A stretch of 64,000 nt of DNA from TMED14 sp963925545 (GTDB taxonomy: Bacteria; Bacteroidota; Bacteroidia; Flavobacteriales; Schleiferiaceae): positions 29,468 through 93,467 of the forward strand of contig CAWUSA010000007.1 of assembly GCA_963925545.1 (NCBI GenBank). Direction: 5' to 3'. Position numbers and translations under genes: made by a program. The notes below the pieces were generated by a model, which was not told the DNA's origin, ran no database searches, and was given only the letters and a program-made list of their open reading frames with translations. This document shows, in pieces, positions 8,457 to 17,478 of the stretch. How positions within the stretch are numbered: position 1 is the stretch's first letter; each line of letters opens with the position of its first letter.

Positions 8457-9404
8457 TCACTTATTGACAGATGGCTTGGATGGTAGGGTTCCCCATGCAT
8501 CTTTCTCTGTCTGAGTCCACATGTGTGGAAAGAAAATACGAAGCTGCATGCGCGGCGGCAGGTACTTCTGCCAATTGGTTCCGCCCGTAGCACGCACATC
8601 AGCAGGTTTTTTTGCCAAATACCTCACGGCACTTTTGTAATGGGATAGTGGCCACAGCACATTGACATAATAATCAAAAGCCCTTGCTTGCTCACGCAGA
8701 CCCTCGGTCATTTCCCCTGCTTCACTTAAATCTGCCATGCGGTCGCTAACGGTGCGGCCTACCCATTGACTGGCTTGCGCTTGAAAGCCTGCCGCGTACT
8801 TCTCCTCAAATTGAATCAAGGTCAAGGTTTTTTCTCCTGTTGCTGCAATGGTTGCGCCAGACTGCCAGTACAATTTCTTGAACAAGGTGGTCACATCCTT
8901 TTCTTCTGCCATCTCCTGACGGTGATCGATGTGCACCAACTGATTCAAGGGCGCACAGGCCATTTCAATCATTCGGTACTGCGCCGATTGAAACCCGCTC
9001 GCTGGCAACAACGCCATGCGGAATTTCAAGAACTGCGTCCGGTCCATGCCATCAACCATGATGCTGAAACTGTTGTCCAAGGCCTTGAAATAGGTATTGC
9101 AACGGCGAAGGCGTTCTTCCATCAAGGTAGCGTCCATGCCCTCAGACTCAATGACATCCTTGAGCTCATGCAAGCACAGCTTGAAGTACAATTCCGTGAT
9201 CTGGTGGTACATGATGAAAATCGGCTCATCATGGTGTTTGGTTCGGGGGCTCTGCAAGCTCAACAAGGTATCCAAGTGGATGTAATCCCAATACTTGAGG
9301 TAGTCGGTTTCGACCAAGCCATCGAGGTAATCCAACAAGGCCTGCCCTGAAACAGCGTACTTGGCCTCCAAGGCATCGATGCGGGTTTTCAATTCTGATT
9401 CCAT
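8457..9404 (-). CDS. Tryptophan 2,3-dioxygenase family protein
   Basis: This is a heme dioxygenase-type protein that would open the indole ring of tryptophan to N-formylkynurenine, the first step of the kynurenine pathway. The 315 residues show family blocks: YLKYWDYIHLDTLLSLQ, then IMYHQITELYFKLCLHEL with the substrate-side histidine, FRMALLPASGFQSAQYRMIE, LWPLSHYKSAVRYL, and ATGGTNWQKYL, the counterpart of the GTGG loop. No other kynurenine-pathway gene lies nearby. It is 17 bases downstream of the histidine kinase, so it may share that transcript. The exact substrate cannot be proved from sequence. Confidence 0.85.
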   Translation of the reverse strand: MESELKTRIDALEAKYAVSGQALLDYLDGLVETDYLKYWDYIHLDTLLSLQSPRTKHHDEPIFIMYHQITELYFKLCLHELKDVIESEGMDATLMEERLRRCNTYFKALDNSFSIMVDGMDRTQFLKFRMALLPASGFQSAQYRMIEMACAPLNQLVHIDHRQEMAEEKDVTTLFKKLYWQSGATIAATGEKTLTLIQFEEKYAAGFQAQASQWVGRTVSDRMADLSEAGEMTEGLREQARAFDYYVNVLWPLSHYKSAVRYLAKKPADVRATGGTNWQKYLPPRMQLRIFFPHMWTQTEKDAWGTLPSKPSVNK

Positions 9405-9421
9405 AGGGTGAAATTAGGCGA

Positions 9422-10462
9422 TTAGGCCTTAGGCACCCCATAAATGAAGGTGCTGCCATGCCCCAATTCGGCGGCAACGGTGATGGATTGATCATGGGCT
9501 TCAACAATGTGCTTGGCAATGGCCAGACCCAGCCCCGTTCCAAACACCTGCTTTCCATGCACCCTTGCCCTATCTGCACGGTAAAACCGCTCAAATATCC
9601 GTGTGATGTCATCCTTTGCAATGCCAATTCCATTGTCCTTGACCACCACATCCAAGCGATTGGCTTGATCAATCAATTGGATGTGCAATTCAGGCTTGCT
9701 TTCTGAAGCGTACTTGATGGCATTGCTGATCAAGTTCAACAAGACCTGTTCCATGCGTTGCTTGTCTGCCATGACCCTGTCATCAAGGGTGTCAGGCAAG
9801 GTCAAATGAACCTGAATGCCTGCGAGTTCTAATCGGTCTTCCATTTGCTCCATGGCATCAAGCACTTGTTGCTTGAGTCCATAGGGCGACTGCTCCAAGG
9901 TCAGCTTGCCTGATTCCAGGTGAGCCAATACATCCATGTCACGCAGCAAGCGGATCATCCGATCCACATTGCGGCTGGCCTTTTTGAAAAAACGTTCCCG
10001 CTGTGCGGCATCTTCTACCCCATCCATGAGGGTCAGCAAGTACCCCTGAATATTGAATACTGGGTTTTTCATCTCATGGGACAGGTTGGCGATGAACTCC
10101 CGTCGAATAGTGTCCTGTTCGCGGAGGCTAGTCATTTCCACAGCAGCCCGCCTGACCCACATGGTCACTTCCATGTCGACCCGACCCAACTCCTTGGCAT
10201 CTTGAAGCATGTCATCCCGGTATTTTTCCGGATTGTTCAATGCCTTGTAAATCCGGGTGAGCTTCACGTGCATGAATTGCTTGATCATGGATTCTGCAAT
10301 CACTGCTGTCACTAGACCTGACCCTACAGCAAACAGCATCAAGGTGACTGCTTGAGGGGTTTGACCTTGCAGCCAGAACACCAGAAGCATGGACAGGCCG
10401 TTTGTCAGACCTACAATCAGACCAATGACGCTGGCTATTAGGCGAGGGTTTTTGAACATCAT
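9422..10462 (-). CDS. Sensor histidine kinase, PhoR-like
   Basis: This is a two-component sensor. The 346-residue protein has two membrane segments (about 11-31 and 38-58) with almost no periplasmic loop between them, so it probably senses through the membrane or a partner. A cytoplasmic linker follows. The DHp domain has the phosphoacceptor H129 in ANLSHEMKNP. The catalytic domain has N box LLNLISNAIKYA, G1 box DNGIGIA, F box IFERFYRA and G2 box GTGLGLAI. It overlaps the upstream response regulator by four bases, so the two should form a pair. Confidence 0.92.
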   Translation of the reverse strand: MMFKNPRLIASVIGLIVGLTNGLSMLLVFWLQGQTPQAVTLMLFAVGSGLVTAVIAESMIKQFMHVKLTRIYKALNNPEKYRDDMLQDAKELGRVDMEVTMWVRRAAVEMTSLREQDTIRREFIANLSHEMKNPVFNIQGYLLTLMDGVEDAAQRERFFKKASRNVDRMIRLLRDMDVLAHLESGKLTLEQSPYGLKQQVLDAMEQMEDRLELAGIQVHLTLPDTLDDRVMADKQRMEQVLLNLISNAIKYASESKPELHIQLIDQANRLDVVVKDNGIGIAKDDITRIFERFYRADRARVHGKQVFGTGLGLAIAKHIVEAHDQSITVAAELGHGSTFIYGVPKA

Positions 10463-11157
10463 GGCGTCAACTTGTAACCCACGCCCTTGATGGTGGTGAT
10501 GAATGCTTGCCCTATTTTTCCTCTGATCCTTCGAATGTGGACGTCGATGGTCCGATCACCCACAATGACATCATCGCCCCAAACTTCCTGGAGGATGATT
10601 TCTCTGGTCAAAACACTGTCTGGCTTTGTGGCCAACAAATACAACAGCTCAAATTCTTTGCGTGGCAATGCGAAACTCTTGCCGTCCAAGGTGACCGTGA
10701 AGCTATCTGGGTCAACGCGAAGACCTGCCACGTCAATGGCTGAATGTGCCTGCTTCGATTTATGGGCGGTTCTTCTCAACAGGGCTTTGACACGACTGAT
10801 GAGAACTTTAGGCTGGATGGGCTTGGTGATGTAGTCATCTGCCCCAGCCTCAAACCCTGCCAATTGTGAGTAATCCTCGCCTCGCGCACTCAAAAAGGCA
10901 ATGGCCACGGATTGGCCGTCGCGACGAGCCCTGATGGCTTTGGATGCTTCTACCCCATCCATGTGAGGCATCATGACATCCATCAATACCAGTTGTGGTT
11001 GGTGTTCGATGAATTGCTTCAGACCGTCTGAGCCATCCTCCGCCTCCAAAACTCCGTAGCCTTCTTGCGCCAGATGGTAATGAATCAGTTCCCTGATATC
11101 CGCATCATCATCCACCAATAAAATCAGAGCCTGCTTGTCCATCAATTCACGATTCAT
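10459..11157 (-). CDS. OmpR/PhoB-family response regulator
   Basis: This is the DNA-binding partner of the adjacent kinase. Counting from the ATG at 11157 it has 232 residues. The receiver domain has acidic residues in LVDDDAD, the phosphoacceptor D60 in VLMDVMMPHMDG and K112 in YITKPIQPK. The C-terminal winged helix includes DRTIDVHIRRIRGKIG and IKGVGYKL. An upstream extension to 11199 has a non-ATG start and no similarity. A -7-like TACTTTTA ends five bases before the ATG at 11157, which supports that start. A second ATG at 11142 is also possible. Confidence 0.92.
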   Translation of the reverse strand: MNRELMDKQALILLVDDDADIRELIHYHLAQEGYGVLEAEDGSDGLKQFIEHQPQLVLMDVMMPHMDGVEASKAIRARRDGQSVAIAFLSARGEDYSQLAGFEAGADDYITKPIQPKVLISRVKALLRRTAHKSKQAHSAIDVAGLRVDPDSFTVTLDGKSFALPRKEFELLYLLATKPDSVLTREIILQEVWGDDVIVGDRTIDVHIRRIRGKIGQAFITTIKGVGYKLTP

Positions 11158-11162
11158 TGCAG

Positions 11163-11170
11163 TAAAAGTA
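11163..11170 (-). promoter_or_regulatory. -7-like promoter element of the two-component operon
   Basis: The minus strand reads TACTTTTA, one mismatch from TAnnTTTG, with five bases to the response-regulator ATG. It would drive the regulator, the kinase and possibly the downstream dioxygenase gene. Confidence 0.4.
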
Positions 11171-11246
11171 CGGCCATCAAAGTCGGAACATGGCCACACA
11201 TGCTTGCTGACCTTTTAAGCGGAGGTACATGGCATACCTTGCAGCC

Positions 11247-12524
11247 ATGAAAGCACAATCACGCCTGTTTCTAGCCCTTTTAATCATTACATCCTTCCAA
11301 TCATTTGCTGCGGATACGGTGAGAGTTATGACTTACAACCTGATGTACTACCGGAGTTCAACGAGTTTTTGTGATTACAACGTCAACCCACCAACGGTGA
11401 AAGACTCTGCCATGAAAGCCATTGTGGCTTATGCACAGCCCGACATCATACTTTGCCAGGAAATGAGCGGCCAGGACACCTTAGGGCATTCTGCGTTACT
11501 GAACAATGCCCTCAATGTCAACGGCGTGACGCGCTGGACAAAAATCCCTTGGCAAAGCAACGGCAGCGGCATCGTGGGCGGCATTTTCTATGACAAGGAA
11601 AAATTCCAATACATGTCACATGGCATCATCAAAAAAGGCAATGATGGCCTGAACTTGACCCGAGGCATCGACTGGGTGCACCTTTATTACCGGGACTCTC
11701 TGCATGGCTACGGCAAAGACACCGTCTACCTGCGGGTTTTCAACGCACACCTGAAAGCGGGCAGCCAAACCAGTGATGAAAACCTTCGAAACAAAGCAGC
11801 CCAAGCGTTGATCACTTACATGTACCAAAACCCCAGTGGTGCACACAGGATATTTGGTGGAGATTTCAACGTCAAAACCAGCCAGGAGCCTTGCTATCAA
11901 ACCCTTGTCAACCCCGCAAATACATCCCTGCGATTCAATGACCCCATCAACAAGCCAGGCAATTGGAACAACGTCTACGCGCATCGCTATGTTCACACCC
12001 AAAGCACCCGAGACATACAGACCAATGGTGGTTGTTTTTCCGGTGGTGGACTCGATGACAGATTGGACCAAATCTTGGTCTCAGATGCATTGACTTCCGG
12101 ACAAGCAGCGTTCACGGTGTTGCCTAGCACCTACCGGGTGATTGGCAATGATGGGCAACATTTTGATGACGCCATCAACGCCAATGGCAACAGCTCCGTG
12201 CCTGCCAATGTGCTGGATGCCCTTTACAACCTGTCAGACCACCTGCCTGTGGTCGTTGACATTGCCGTGGAAAGCCCCAACGTGTCATTGGTTGACCTGA
12301 AGCAATGGCATTGCCAAATTCTTGGCTCGATGACGCAAGGGTTTCGGATTCAATGGAGCAAAGACATGAGCGGGACCACTTACCAGCTCAGCAATGGCCT
12401 TGGTCAAATTCTCGAACAAGGCCAGCTCAGCGGCAAGCAGTTGGATCTTTCCAGCCAACAAGGCCTTAGCTATCTCATCATGGCGCATCCCATTCATGGT
12501 CGTCATGTCATCAAATTGCTCTAA
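11247..12524 (+). CDS. Secreted endonuclease/exonuclease/phosphatase-family protein with T9SS sorting domain
   Basis: This is a predicted extracellular metal-dependent nuclease or phosphoesterase. From the ATG at 11247 there is a signal peptide (MKAQSRLFLALLIITSFQSF, then AADT). The EEP fold follows with VMTYNLMYY, DIILCQEMSG (catalytic Glu), FNAHLKAG, FGGDFNVKTS (Asp and Asn) and LSDHLPVVVDIA. The last 80 residues (from VDLKQWHCQ to GRHVIKLL) look like a divergent type A T9SS C-terminal domain. An ATG at 11229 adds six residues. A TACCTTGC element four bases before 11247 favours the shorter form. The next gene carries the accessory domains of such nucleases. Confidence 0.82.
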   Translation: MKAQSRLFLALLIITSFQSFAADTVRVMTYNLMYYRSSTSFCDYNVNPPTVKDSAMKAIVAYAQPDIILCQEMSGQDTLGHSALLNNALNVNGVTRWTKIPWQSNGSGIVGGIFYDKEKFQYMSHGIIKKGNDGLNLTRGIDWVHLYYRDSLHGYGKDTVYLRVFNAHLKAGSQTSDENLRNKAAQALITYMYQNPSGAHRIFGGDFNVKTSQEPCYQTLVNPANTSLRFNDPINKPGNWNNVYAHRYVHTQSTRDIQTNGGCFSGGGLDDRLDQILVSDALTSGQAAFTVLPSTYRVIGNDGQHFDDAINANGNSSVPANVLDALYNLSDHLPVVVDIAVESPNVSLVDLKQWHCQILGSMTQGFRIQWSKDMSGTTYQLSNGLGQILEQGQLSGKQLDLSSQQGLSYLIMAHPIHGRHVIKLL

Positions 12525-12569
12525 CTCTAAGCAAACATTTGTACATTCACAGCTTACAACTATCACTCC

Positions 12570-14036
12570 ATGAAACATTTTACTAGCGCATTATTCCTTG
12601 TTGCATCTTTTGGCCTATTTGGTCAAAACTGCACCCAACCATTCATCTCTGAATACCTTGAAGGCACAAGCAACAACAAGGCCCTTGAAATCGTGAACCC
12701 GAGCAGTTCGCCATTGAACATGAGTATCTATTCTCTCGCTTCATTCAACAACGGCAACACAACGCCAAGCAACACTTTTCAGTTCCCTAACATCACCTTG
12801 CCTGCTAATGGCGTCTATGTGATCGCTAACTCAAGTGCTGATCCCAGTATTTTAAGTGTGTCTGACACCACCTCAGGCGTCACCTGGTTCAATGGTGATG
12901 ACGCCATTGTTCTGTTTAAAAACACGGATACCTTAGACATCATAGGCATCGTTGGCACCGATCCTGGCACCAGCTGGGCGGTCGGTAGCGGCGCAACCAA
13001 GGAATTCACCTTGGTACGAAAGGCCACTGTGCAAACAGGCCAGACCAACTGGGCAATAGGTGCAGGCGAATGGGATGTTAGCCCACAAAACACCTTCACT
13101 TACCTCGGTAGCCATAGTAGCGCTTGCGGCGGTAGCGGTGGCGGCGGTGGCGGCGGTGGCCCCACATACTACCCAGCGCGCAGCATCAGTCAGATTCGCG
13201 GCATCAATAGCTCAGGCGTTGCAGACAGTTTGGGTTCGAAAGCAGCAATTTCCGGTGTGGTTTTCACGCCTGACTTCTTTGGATCTACTGGCTATCAGAT
13301 TCACATTGACGATGGCACTGGTGGTATCATGATCTATTCAACGAATGATGTTGACAGCTACTCTTCCACCCAGGGTGATTCAATCCATGTTTTTGGTGAA
13401 GTTGCTCAATACAATGGCCTGCTTGAATTCGTTCCCGATAGCATTTACCTCATTGCACAGGGTGCCACCCAGCCAACTGCCACCCCCGTAACTGCATTGA
13501 ATGAAAACACAGAATCGCAGCTGATCACTTTGCAGTGCGTCACTTTGGTTGACCCCAATCAGTGGACACAAAGCGGAACAGGATTCAATGTGGAGCTCAC
13601 CGACGGCACCAACAACTACTGGATGCGCATCGATGACGTTTGTGATTGGTACGCCTACGCTGCCCCTACCGGCTACCAAAACGTCACGGGTGTCGGCGGT
13701 CAATACGATCCTTCTTCTCCTTATGACAGTGGTTACCAAATATTTCCAAGAGATCTTGCAGACATTGTGGCTTGCACCATTGGCCTTGAAGAGCCAACTG
13801 ATAGGGTTCTTGAAGCATACCCTAACCCTGCATCTAGCATTTTAACCATCCAATTGCCTCAAGGCAGCTTGACCACCATTCAGTTGATCAATGCATTGGG
13901 TCAAGTGGTTGCGCGAACTGAAAGCCGCAAGGATCAAGTTACCATGAACGTTGAGGGCTTGAACAGTGGCCTCTACATTGTAAGGTTGACAACAGGCGAC
14001 GACCAACGAAGCATGCGTGTTGTGATTCAGCATTGA
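12570..14036 (+). CDS. Secreted lamin-tail/OB-fold protein with T9SS sorting domain
   Basis: The 488-residue protein has a signal peptide (MKHFTSALFLVASFGLFGQN). A lamin-tail domain follows at about 20-180 (ISEYLEGTSNNKALEIVNP, YVIANSSADP, DDAIVLFKNTDTLDIIG). Next come a poly-glycine linker and an OB-fold-like region at about 205-400 (ISGVVFTPDFFG, IHIDDGTGGIMIY). It ends in a clear type A T9SS domain (EAYPNPASSILTIQLP, LNSGLYIVRL). Lamin-tail plus OB-fold domains accompany the nuclease domain in ExeM/Xds-type extracellular DNases. Here the nuclease is the preceding gene, 45 bases upstream. Without its own catalytic domain, this protein probably binds DNA or a surface. Confidence 0.8.
   Translation: MKHFTSALFLVASFGLFGQNCTQPFISEYLEGTSNNKALEIVNPSSSPLNMSIYSLASFNNGNTTPSNTFQFPNITLPANGVYVIANSSADPSILSVSDTTSGVTWFNGDDAIVLFKNTDTLDIIGIVGTDPGTSWAVGSGATKEFTLVRKATVQTGQTNWAIGAGEWDVSPQNTFTYLGSHSSACGGSGGGGGGGGPTYYPARSISQIRGINSSGVADSLGSKAAISGVVFTPDFFGSTGYQIHIDDGTGGIMIYSTNDVDSYSSTQGDSIHVFGEVAQYNGLLEFVPDSIYLIAQGATQPTATPVTALNENTESQLITLQCVTLVDPNQWTQSGTGFNVELTDGTNNYWMRIDDVCDWYAYAAPTGYQNVTGVGGQYDPSSPYDSGYQIFPRDLADIVACTIGLEEPTDRVLEAYPNPASSILTIQLPQGSLTTIQLINALGQVVARTESRKDQVTMNVEGLNSGLYIVRLTTGDDQRSMRVVIQH
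13127..13160 (+). repeat. Poly-glycine-coding GGCGGT repeat
   Basis: An impure GGCGGT/GGTGGC repeat encodes a run of eleven residues that are all glycine except one serine. It links the lamin-tail and OB-fold domains. Such runs can change length by slippage. Confidence 0.6.
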
Positions 14037-14054
14037 TATTTCAACTGCAGCATT

Positions 14055-14086
14055 AAAAAAATCGGCTCAAAAGGCCGATTTTTTTT
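14055..14086 (+). terminator. Intrinsic terminator after the lamin-tail gene
   Basis: The arms AAAAAAATCGGC and GCCGATTTTTTT flank a seven-base loop, followed by a T run. It lies 18 bases after the stop codon and could work from both directions. Confidence 0.75.
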
Positions 14087-14102
14087 GTTGCGTTCAAGGC
14101 AT

Positions 14103-14132
14103 AAAAAAACCGGCACGCATAACGTGCCGGTT
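14103..14132 (-). terminator. Intrinsic terminator of tRNA-Gly
   Basis: A perfect 10-bp stem AACCGGCACG/CGTGCCGGTT with a five-base loop is followed on the minus strand by a run of T. It lies eight bases after the tRNA 3' end. Confidence 0.75.
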
Positions 14133-14140
14133 GATTCTTG

Positions 14141-14213
<73 letters not shown>

Positions 14214-14222
14214 AGTGGGCGA

Positions 14223-14254
14223 CAAAGATATGTAAAATTTGTTAGGTCCATCAA
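14223..14254 (-). promoter_or_regulatory. Promoter of tRNA-Gly
   Basis: On the minus strand TATCTTTG (14230-14223) matches the -7 consensus, nine bases before the tRNA. A TTG 21 bases further upstream (14254-14252) fits the -33 element. Confidence 0.55.
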
Positions 14255-14303
14255 GGAACTCAGGGGAAACTTTAGACCCAAATCTGCTGTTGATAAACCC
14301 GCA

Positions 14304-16886
14304 TCAATCTGCGGACTCACCATAGAGCTCCTTCCATCGCTGAATCATCAACAATGCCTCCATGGGCGTCAATTCATTGGGATTACAGCCGCTCAATTCC
14401 TGCTTCCAAGCCTTAGTATGCTCGTCTTCCAACTGAATCAACGACAGTTGGTAACCGGGGGAAATTTCAGCTGCAATAGGCTGATCATGGCCTCGCTGAG
14501 ACTCAAGTGACTTCAACACATCTGCAGCGCGCAAGACAACTGGCTTTGGCAAGCCTGCCATCTGAGCCACATGGATACCAAAGCTGTGATTGGAGCCACC
14601 TTCCATCAGCTGACGCAAAAAGATGATGCGATCACCCTCCTCTTTGATGGCAATATGCCAATTGGCGATGTGGGGCAGGTGATCAGCTAGTTCATTGAGC
14701 TCATGGTAGTGGGTGGCAAACAGGGTCAATGGCTTGAAAGGGTGGTTGTGCAGGTATTCTGCAATGGCCTGCGCAATGCTCACGCCATCATAGGTCGCCG
14801 TCCCCCTGCCTATTTCATCAAGCAAGACCAAGCTCCGCTCTGACAAGCCGTGCAATATGCTTGCTGTCTCCGACATTTCAACCATGAAGGTGGATTCTCC
14901 GCCGCTGATGTTGTCACTGGCGCCAACCCTCACAAACAAACGGTCCATCAATGGCAAGGTGGCGGATTTTGCGGGGAGATAACTGCCCATTTGCGCCATG
15001 ATGCTGTGAATGGCTGTTTGTCTAAGCAAGGCAGATTTACCACTCATGTTTGGCCCTGTAAGGATCCACTCTCTTTGCCCATCAGCGTCCAGGATCACCG
15101 TGTTGGGAACATAGGACTCGCCCTCAGGCAGGCAGGCTTCAATCACTGGATGTCGGCCATCAATCACCTCCCAATGGCGGTCAGCATGCATGACTGGCTT
15201 CACCCAGTGATGGCGAGCTGCTTGATCTGCAAGCCCGACCAACACATCCATGGCAGCGATTTGCCTGGCTGCCTTCAAAATTGCGGGAACATGACCTTGC
15301 GATCGCTGAATCAAGCCCTGATAAAGCTCTTGCTCCAAGCTGGCAATGTGTCCATCGGCAGCTAAAATGGCTGTTTCAAGCACCTTGAGTTCTTCTGTGA
15401 TGTAGCGTTCTGCATTGACAAGGGTCTGCTTCCTGACCCAGGATTCAGGCACTTTGTCTTTGTGGCTGTTTCTTACTTCCAAGAAGTAGCCAAAGACATT
15501 GTTGAACGCCACCTTCAAACTGCTGATACCCGTGGCCTCAATTTCTCTTGCCACGATGTCATTGAGGATACCTCTTGCGTTGGTCTTCAAGCTGCGATGA
15601 TGATCTAGCTCTTCATGGGCGCCTGACGCGATAACACCGCCTTTTGACAGCAGCAATGGGGCTTCCTGGTCAATGAGGGCATTCACCTCCTTGCGCCATG
15701 ATGGCAAGCAATCCAAGGCTTCCAGGTAGGGCAGCCAGGCATCTTCACCATTGAGCAATCCAGCAACTGTTTCAGCCGCTTTGAGTGAGTGAACAAGCCT
15801 CAACAATTCTCTAGGCCCAATCCTTCCCGTTGAAAGCCTTGTGGCCATTCGCTCCAAGTCATGCACTTGACGCAAGCCATCCTTGAGCTCATCTCGGTCC
15901 ATGGTCAGTGCCGCACCAATTGCTGCTTGTCGGATTGCAATGGCATCGATGTCCACCAAGGGCAGAGCCAGCCAATGGCGCATCATCCTAGCCCCCATAG
16001 CTGTCACGGAATCATCCAACACCTCAACCAACGGCGTGCCTTCTGGATTGCTGGGGTACAGGAGTTCCAGGTTGCGCACCGTGAATCGATCCATCCATAA
16101 ATGGCTGTCGACCCGTAAGACGTGGACCGAGGTCACGTGGCTTAAGTCATCGTAGCAGCTTTGCTTGAGGTAGGTAATCAAGGCACCTGAAGCAATCACT
16201 GCCAATGGCTTGCCGTCCATCCCAAAACCCTTGAGGGAAGATACCTTCAACAAGCTGCTGAGCTGCTTGTGCGCGTGCCTGTGTGCAAAAGCCCAGTCAT
16301 CCAAGGTGGATGGGCTAGCTCTGCCTACAAAATCTCTTGCACGGGGATCCCTTCGATTGATGATGCATTCACTGGGCGTGAAACTCTGCATCCATCGATC
16401 GATGTCCGCCAGGCTGCCCTCTGCGACGTGGAACTCCCCAGTGGAAACATCCATCAAGGCCAGGCCTGCCTGCTTGCCATCCAAATGAATGCAGGCGAGG
16501 TAGTTGTTTGAACGGGCTGAAAGCAAGCCTTCATGGTGGGCAATACCTGGAGTGATCACTTCTGTCACGCCTCGTTTTACAATGCCTTTGACGCCCTTGG
16601 GATCTTCCAATTGCTCACAAATTGCCACTTTGTGTCCGCCCCTGACAAGCTTGGGTAGATAGGTGTCTAAAGCGTGGTAAGGGAAGCCAGCCAGCTCAAG
16701 GTCAGCTGCCGCGCCATTGCTTCGTTTGGTCAAAACAATGTCCAGGGTTTTCGCTGCCTTCACAGCATCTTGACCAAAAGTTTCATAAAAGTCACCCACC
16801 CGGAAAAGCAAGAGCGCCTCAGGATGCTCAGCTTTCATCGCATTGAATTGTACCATCAAAGGGGTGACTTTCTTTGTCTTTGCCAC
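14304..16886 (-). CDS. mutS: DNA mismatch repair protein MutS
   Basis: MutS recognises base mismatches and small loops and starts repair with MutL. Family features run the full length. The N-terminal mismatch-binding block has the F-x-E motif in LLFRVGDFYETFG. The ATPase has Walker A in TGPNMSGKSALLRQ, the signature SGGESTFMVEM, Walker B in LVLLDEIGRGTATYDG and the H loop ATHYHELNEL. The conserved family start is M-A-K-..-TPLM, which here matches VAKTKKVTPLM, so I chose the GTG at 16886 (860 residues). An ATG at 16928 would add 14 residues and would overlap the start and promoter of the divergent methyltransferase gene. Confidence 0.93.
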   Translation of the reverse strand: MAKTKKVTPLMVQFNAMKAEHPEALLLFRVGDFYETFGQDAVKAAKTLDIVLTKRSNGAAADLELAGFPYHALDTYLPKLVRGGHKVAICEQLEDPKGVKGIVKRGVTEVITPGIAHHEGLLSARSNNYLACIHLDGKQAGLALMDVSTGEFHVAEGSLADIDRWMQSFTPSECIINRRDPRARDFVGRASPSTLDDWAFAHRHAHKQLSSLLKVSSLKGFGMDGKPLAVIASGALITYLKQSCYDDLSHVTSVHVLRVDSHLWMDRFTVRNLELLYPSNPEGTPLVEVLDDSVTAMGARMMRHWLALPLVDIDAIAIRQAAIGAALTMDRDELKDGLRQVHDLERMATRLSTGRIGPRELLRLVHSLKAAETVAGLLNGEDAWLPYLEALDCLPSWRKEVNALIDQEAPLLLSKGGVIASGAHEELDHHRSLKTNARGILNDIVAREIEATGISSLKVAFNNVFGYFLEVRNSHKDKVPESWVRKQTLVNAERYITEELKVLETAILAADGHIASLEQELYQGLIQRSQGHVPAILKAARQIAAMDVLVGLADQAARHHWVKPVMHADRHWEVIDGRHPVIEACLPEGESYVPNTVILDADGQREWILTGPNMSGKSALLRQTAIHSIMAQMGSYLPAKSATLPLMDRLFVRVGASDNISGGESTFMVEMSETASILHGLSERSLVLLDEIGRGTATYDGVSIAQAIAEYLHNHPFKPLTLFATHYHELNELADHLPHIANWHIAIKEEGDRIIFLRQLMEGGSNHSFGIHVAQMAGLPKPVVLRAADVLKSLESQRGHDQPIAAEISPGYQLSLIQLEDEHTKAWKQELSGCNPNELTPMEALLMIQRWKELYGESAD

Positions 16887-16907
16887 GGCATCAGGTTTTT
16901 GGAGACT

Positions 16908-16923
16908 TACCTTTGCGAATATA
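16908..16923. promoter_or_regulatory. Divergent -7 elements of mutS and the SpoU methyltransferase
   Basis: TACCTTTG (16908-16915, plus strand) is a perfect -7 match, 11 bases before the methyltransferase ATG. Next to it TATATTCG on the minus strand (16923-16916) is a one-mismatch match pointing toward mutS. If both are used, the mutS transcript starts downstream of the ATG at 16928, supporting the GTG start. Confidence 0.4.
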
Positions 16924-16926
16924 ACC

Positions 16927-17457
16927 ATGCGCAAACGCTTAAATGCCGAACTGCAACGGCTCCAACCTGCAGATTATTCACAAGCTGAACGGCCAACTAT
17001 TTGGGTCATTCTAGAGAACCTGCGTTCAGCCCACAATGTGGGAAGCTTATTCCGAACCTGTGATGCCTTTGGAATGAGTGGCATCTCCCTTTGTGGCTAC
17101 TGCGCTCGACCGCCCCACAAGCAAGTTGATAAGGTTGCCCTTGGGGCACAACTTTCCCTGCCATGGGATGGTCACGAGGATGCCTTATCTGCGATTCAAG
17201 CAGCAAAAGACAAGGGCCTGTTGGTCCTTGCTGTGGAACAAGCTGATGAGGCCATTCAACTCCAAGACCTTCCATGCCCCCAAGGTGGCATCGCATTGGT
17301 TTTCGGGAATGAAGTGGACGGCGTTTCTGAAATGGCCATGGCCGCCTGTGACGGCGCTGTGGAGATTCCTCAGTTTGGCTCCAAGCACAGCCTCAATGTC
17401 AGTGTCTGTGGTGGCGCCGTGTTGTGGGAAGTGGCGAGGCGCTACCGGAAACTTTAA
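16927..17457 (+). CDS. SpoU/TrmH-family RNA 2'-O-methyltransferase
   Basis: This predicted SPOUT-fold methyltransferase uses AdoMet to methylate a ribose 2'-OH in tRNA or rRNA. The 176 residues contain motif 1 (NLRSAHNVGSLFRTCDAFG, about 32-50), motif 2 (IALVFGNEVDGVS) and motif 3 (VEIPQFGSKHSLNVSVCGG), which together form the knotted AdoMet site. It lacks an N-terminal substrate-binding domain, so it is of the minimal TrmH type and the substrate is unknown. It starts at the ATG at 16927. The frame is open further upstream without family similarity. Confidence 0.88.
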   Translation: MRKRLNAELQRLQPADYSQAERPTIWVILENLRSAHNVGSLFRTCDAFGMSGISLCGYCARPPHKQVDKVALGAQLSLPWDGHEDALSAIQAAKDKGLLVLAVEQADEAIQLQDLPCPQGGIALVFGNEVDGVSEMAMAACDGAVEIPQFGSKHSLNVSVCGGAVLWEVARRYRKL

Positions 17458-17478
17458 GCACCCTTAGATAAATAGGCA

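Noticed and set aside
8766..9350. A 194-codon open frame on the plus strand opposite the tryptophan dioxygenase gene
   Set aside because: It lies wholly antisense to a gene with clear family motifs and its translation shows no domain or signal. Long antisense frames like this one are a by-product of codon use.
11221..11225. GGAGG resembling a strong Shine-Dalgarno site before the nuclease gene
   Set aside because: It is only three bases from the ATG at 11229 and too far from the preferred ATG at 11247. Such sites are rarely used in this phylum, so it is probably chance.
14850..15365. A 171-codon plus-strand frame inside mutS
   Set aside because: It is antisense to well-conserved MutS ATPase sequence and has no promoter or recognisable protein features.
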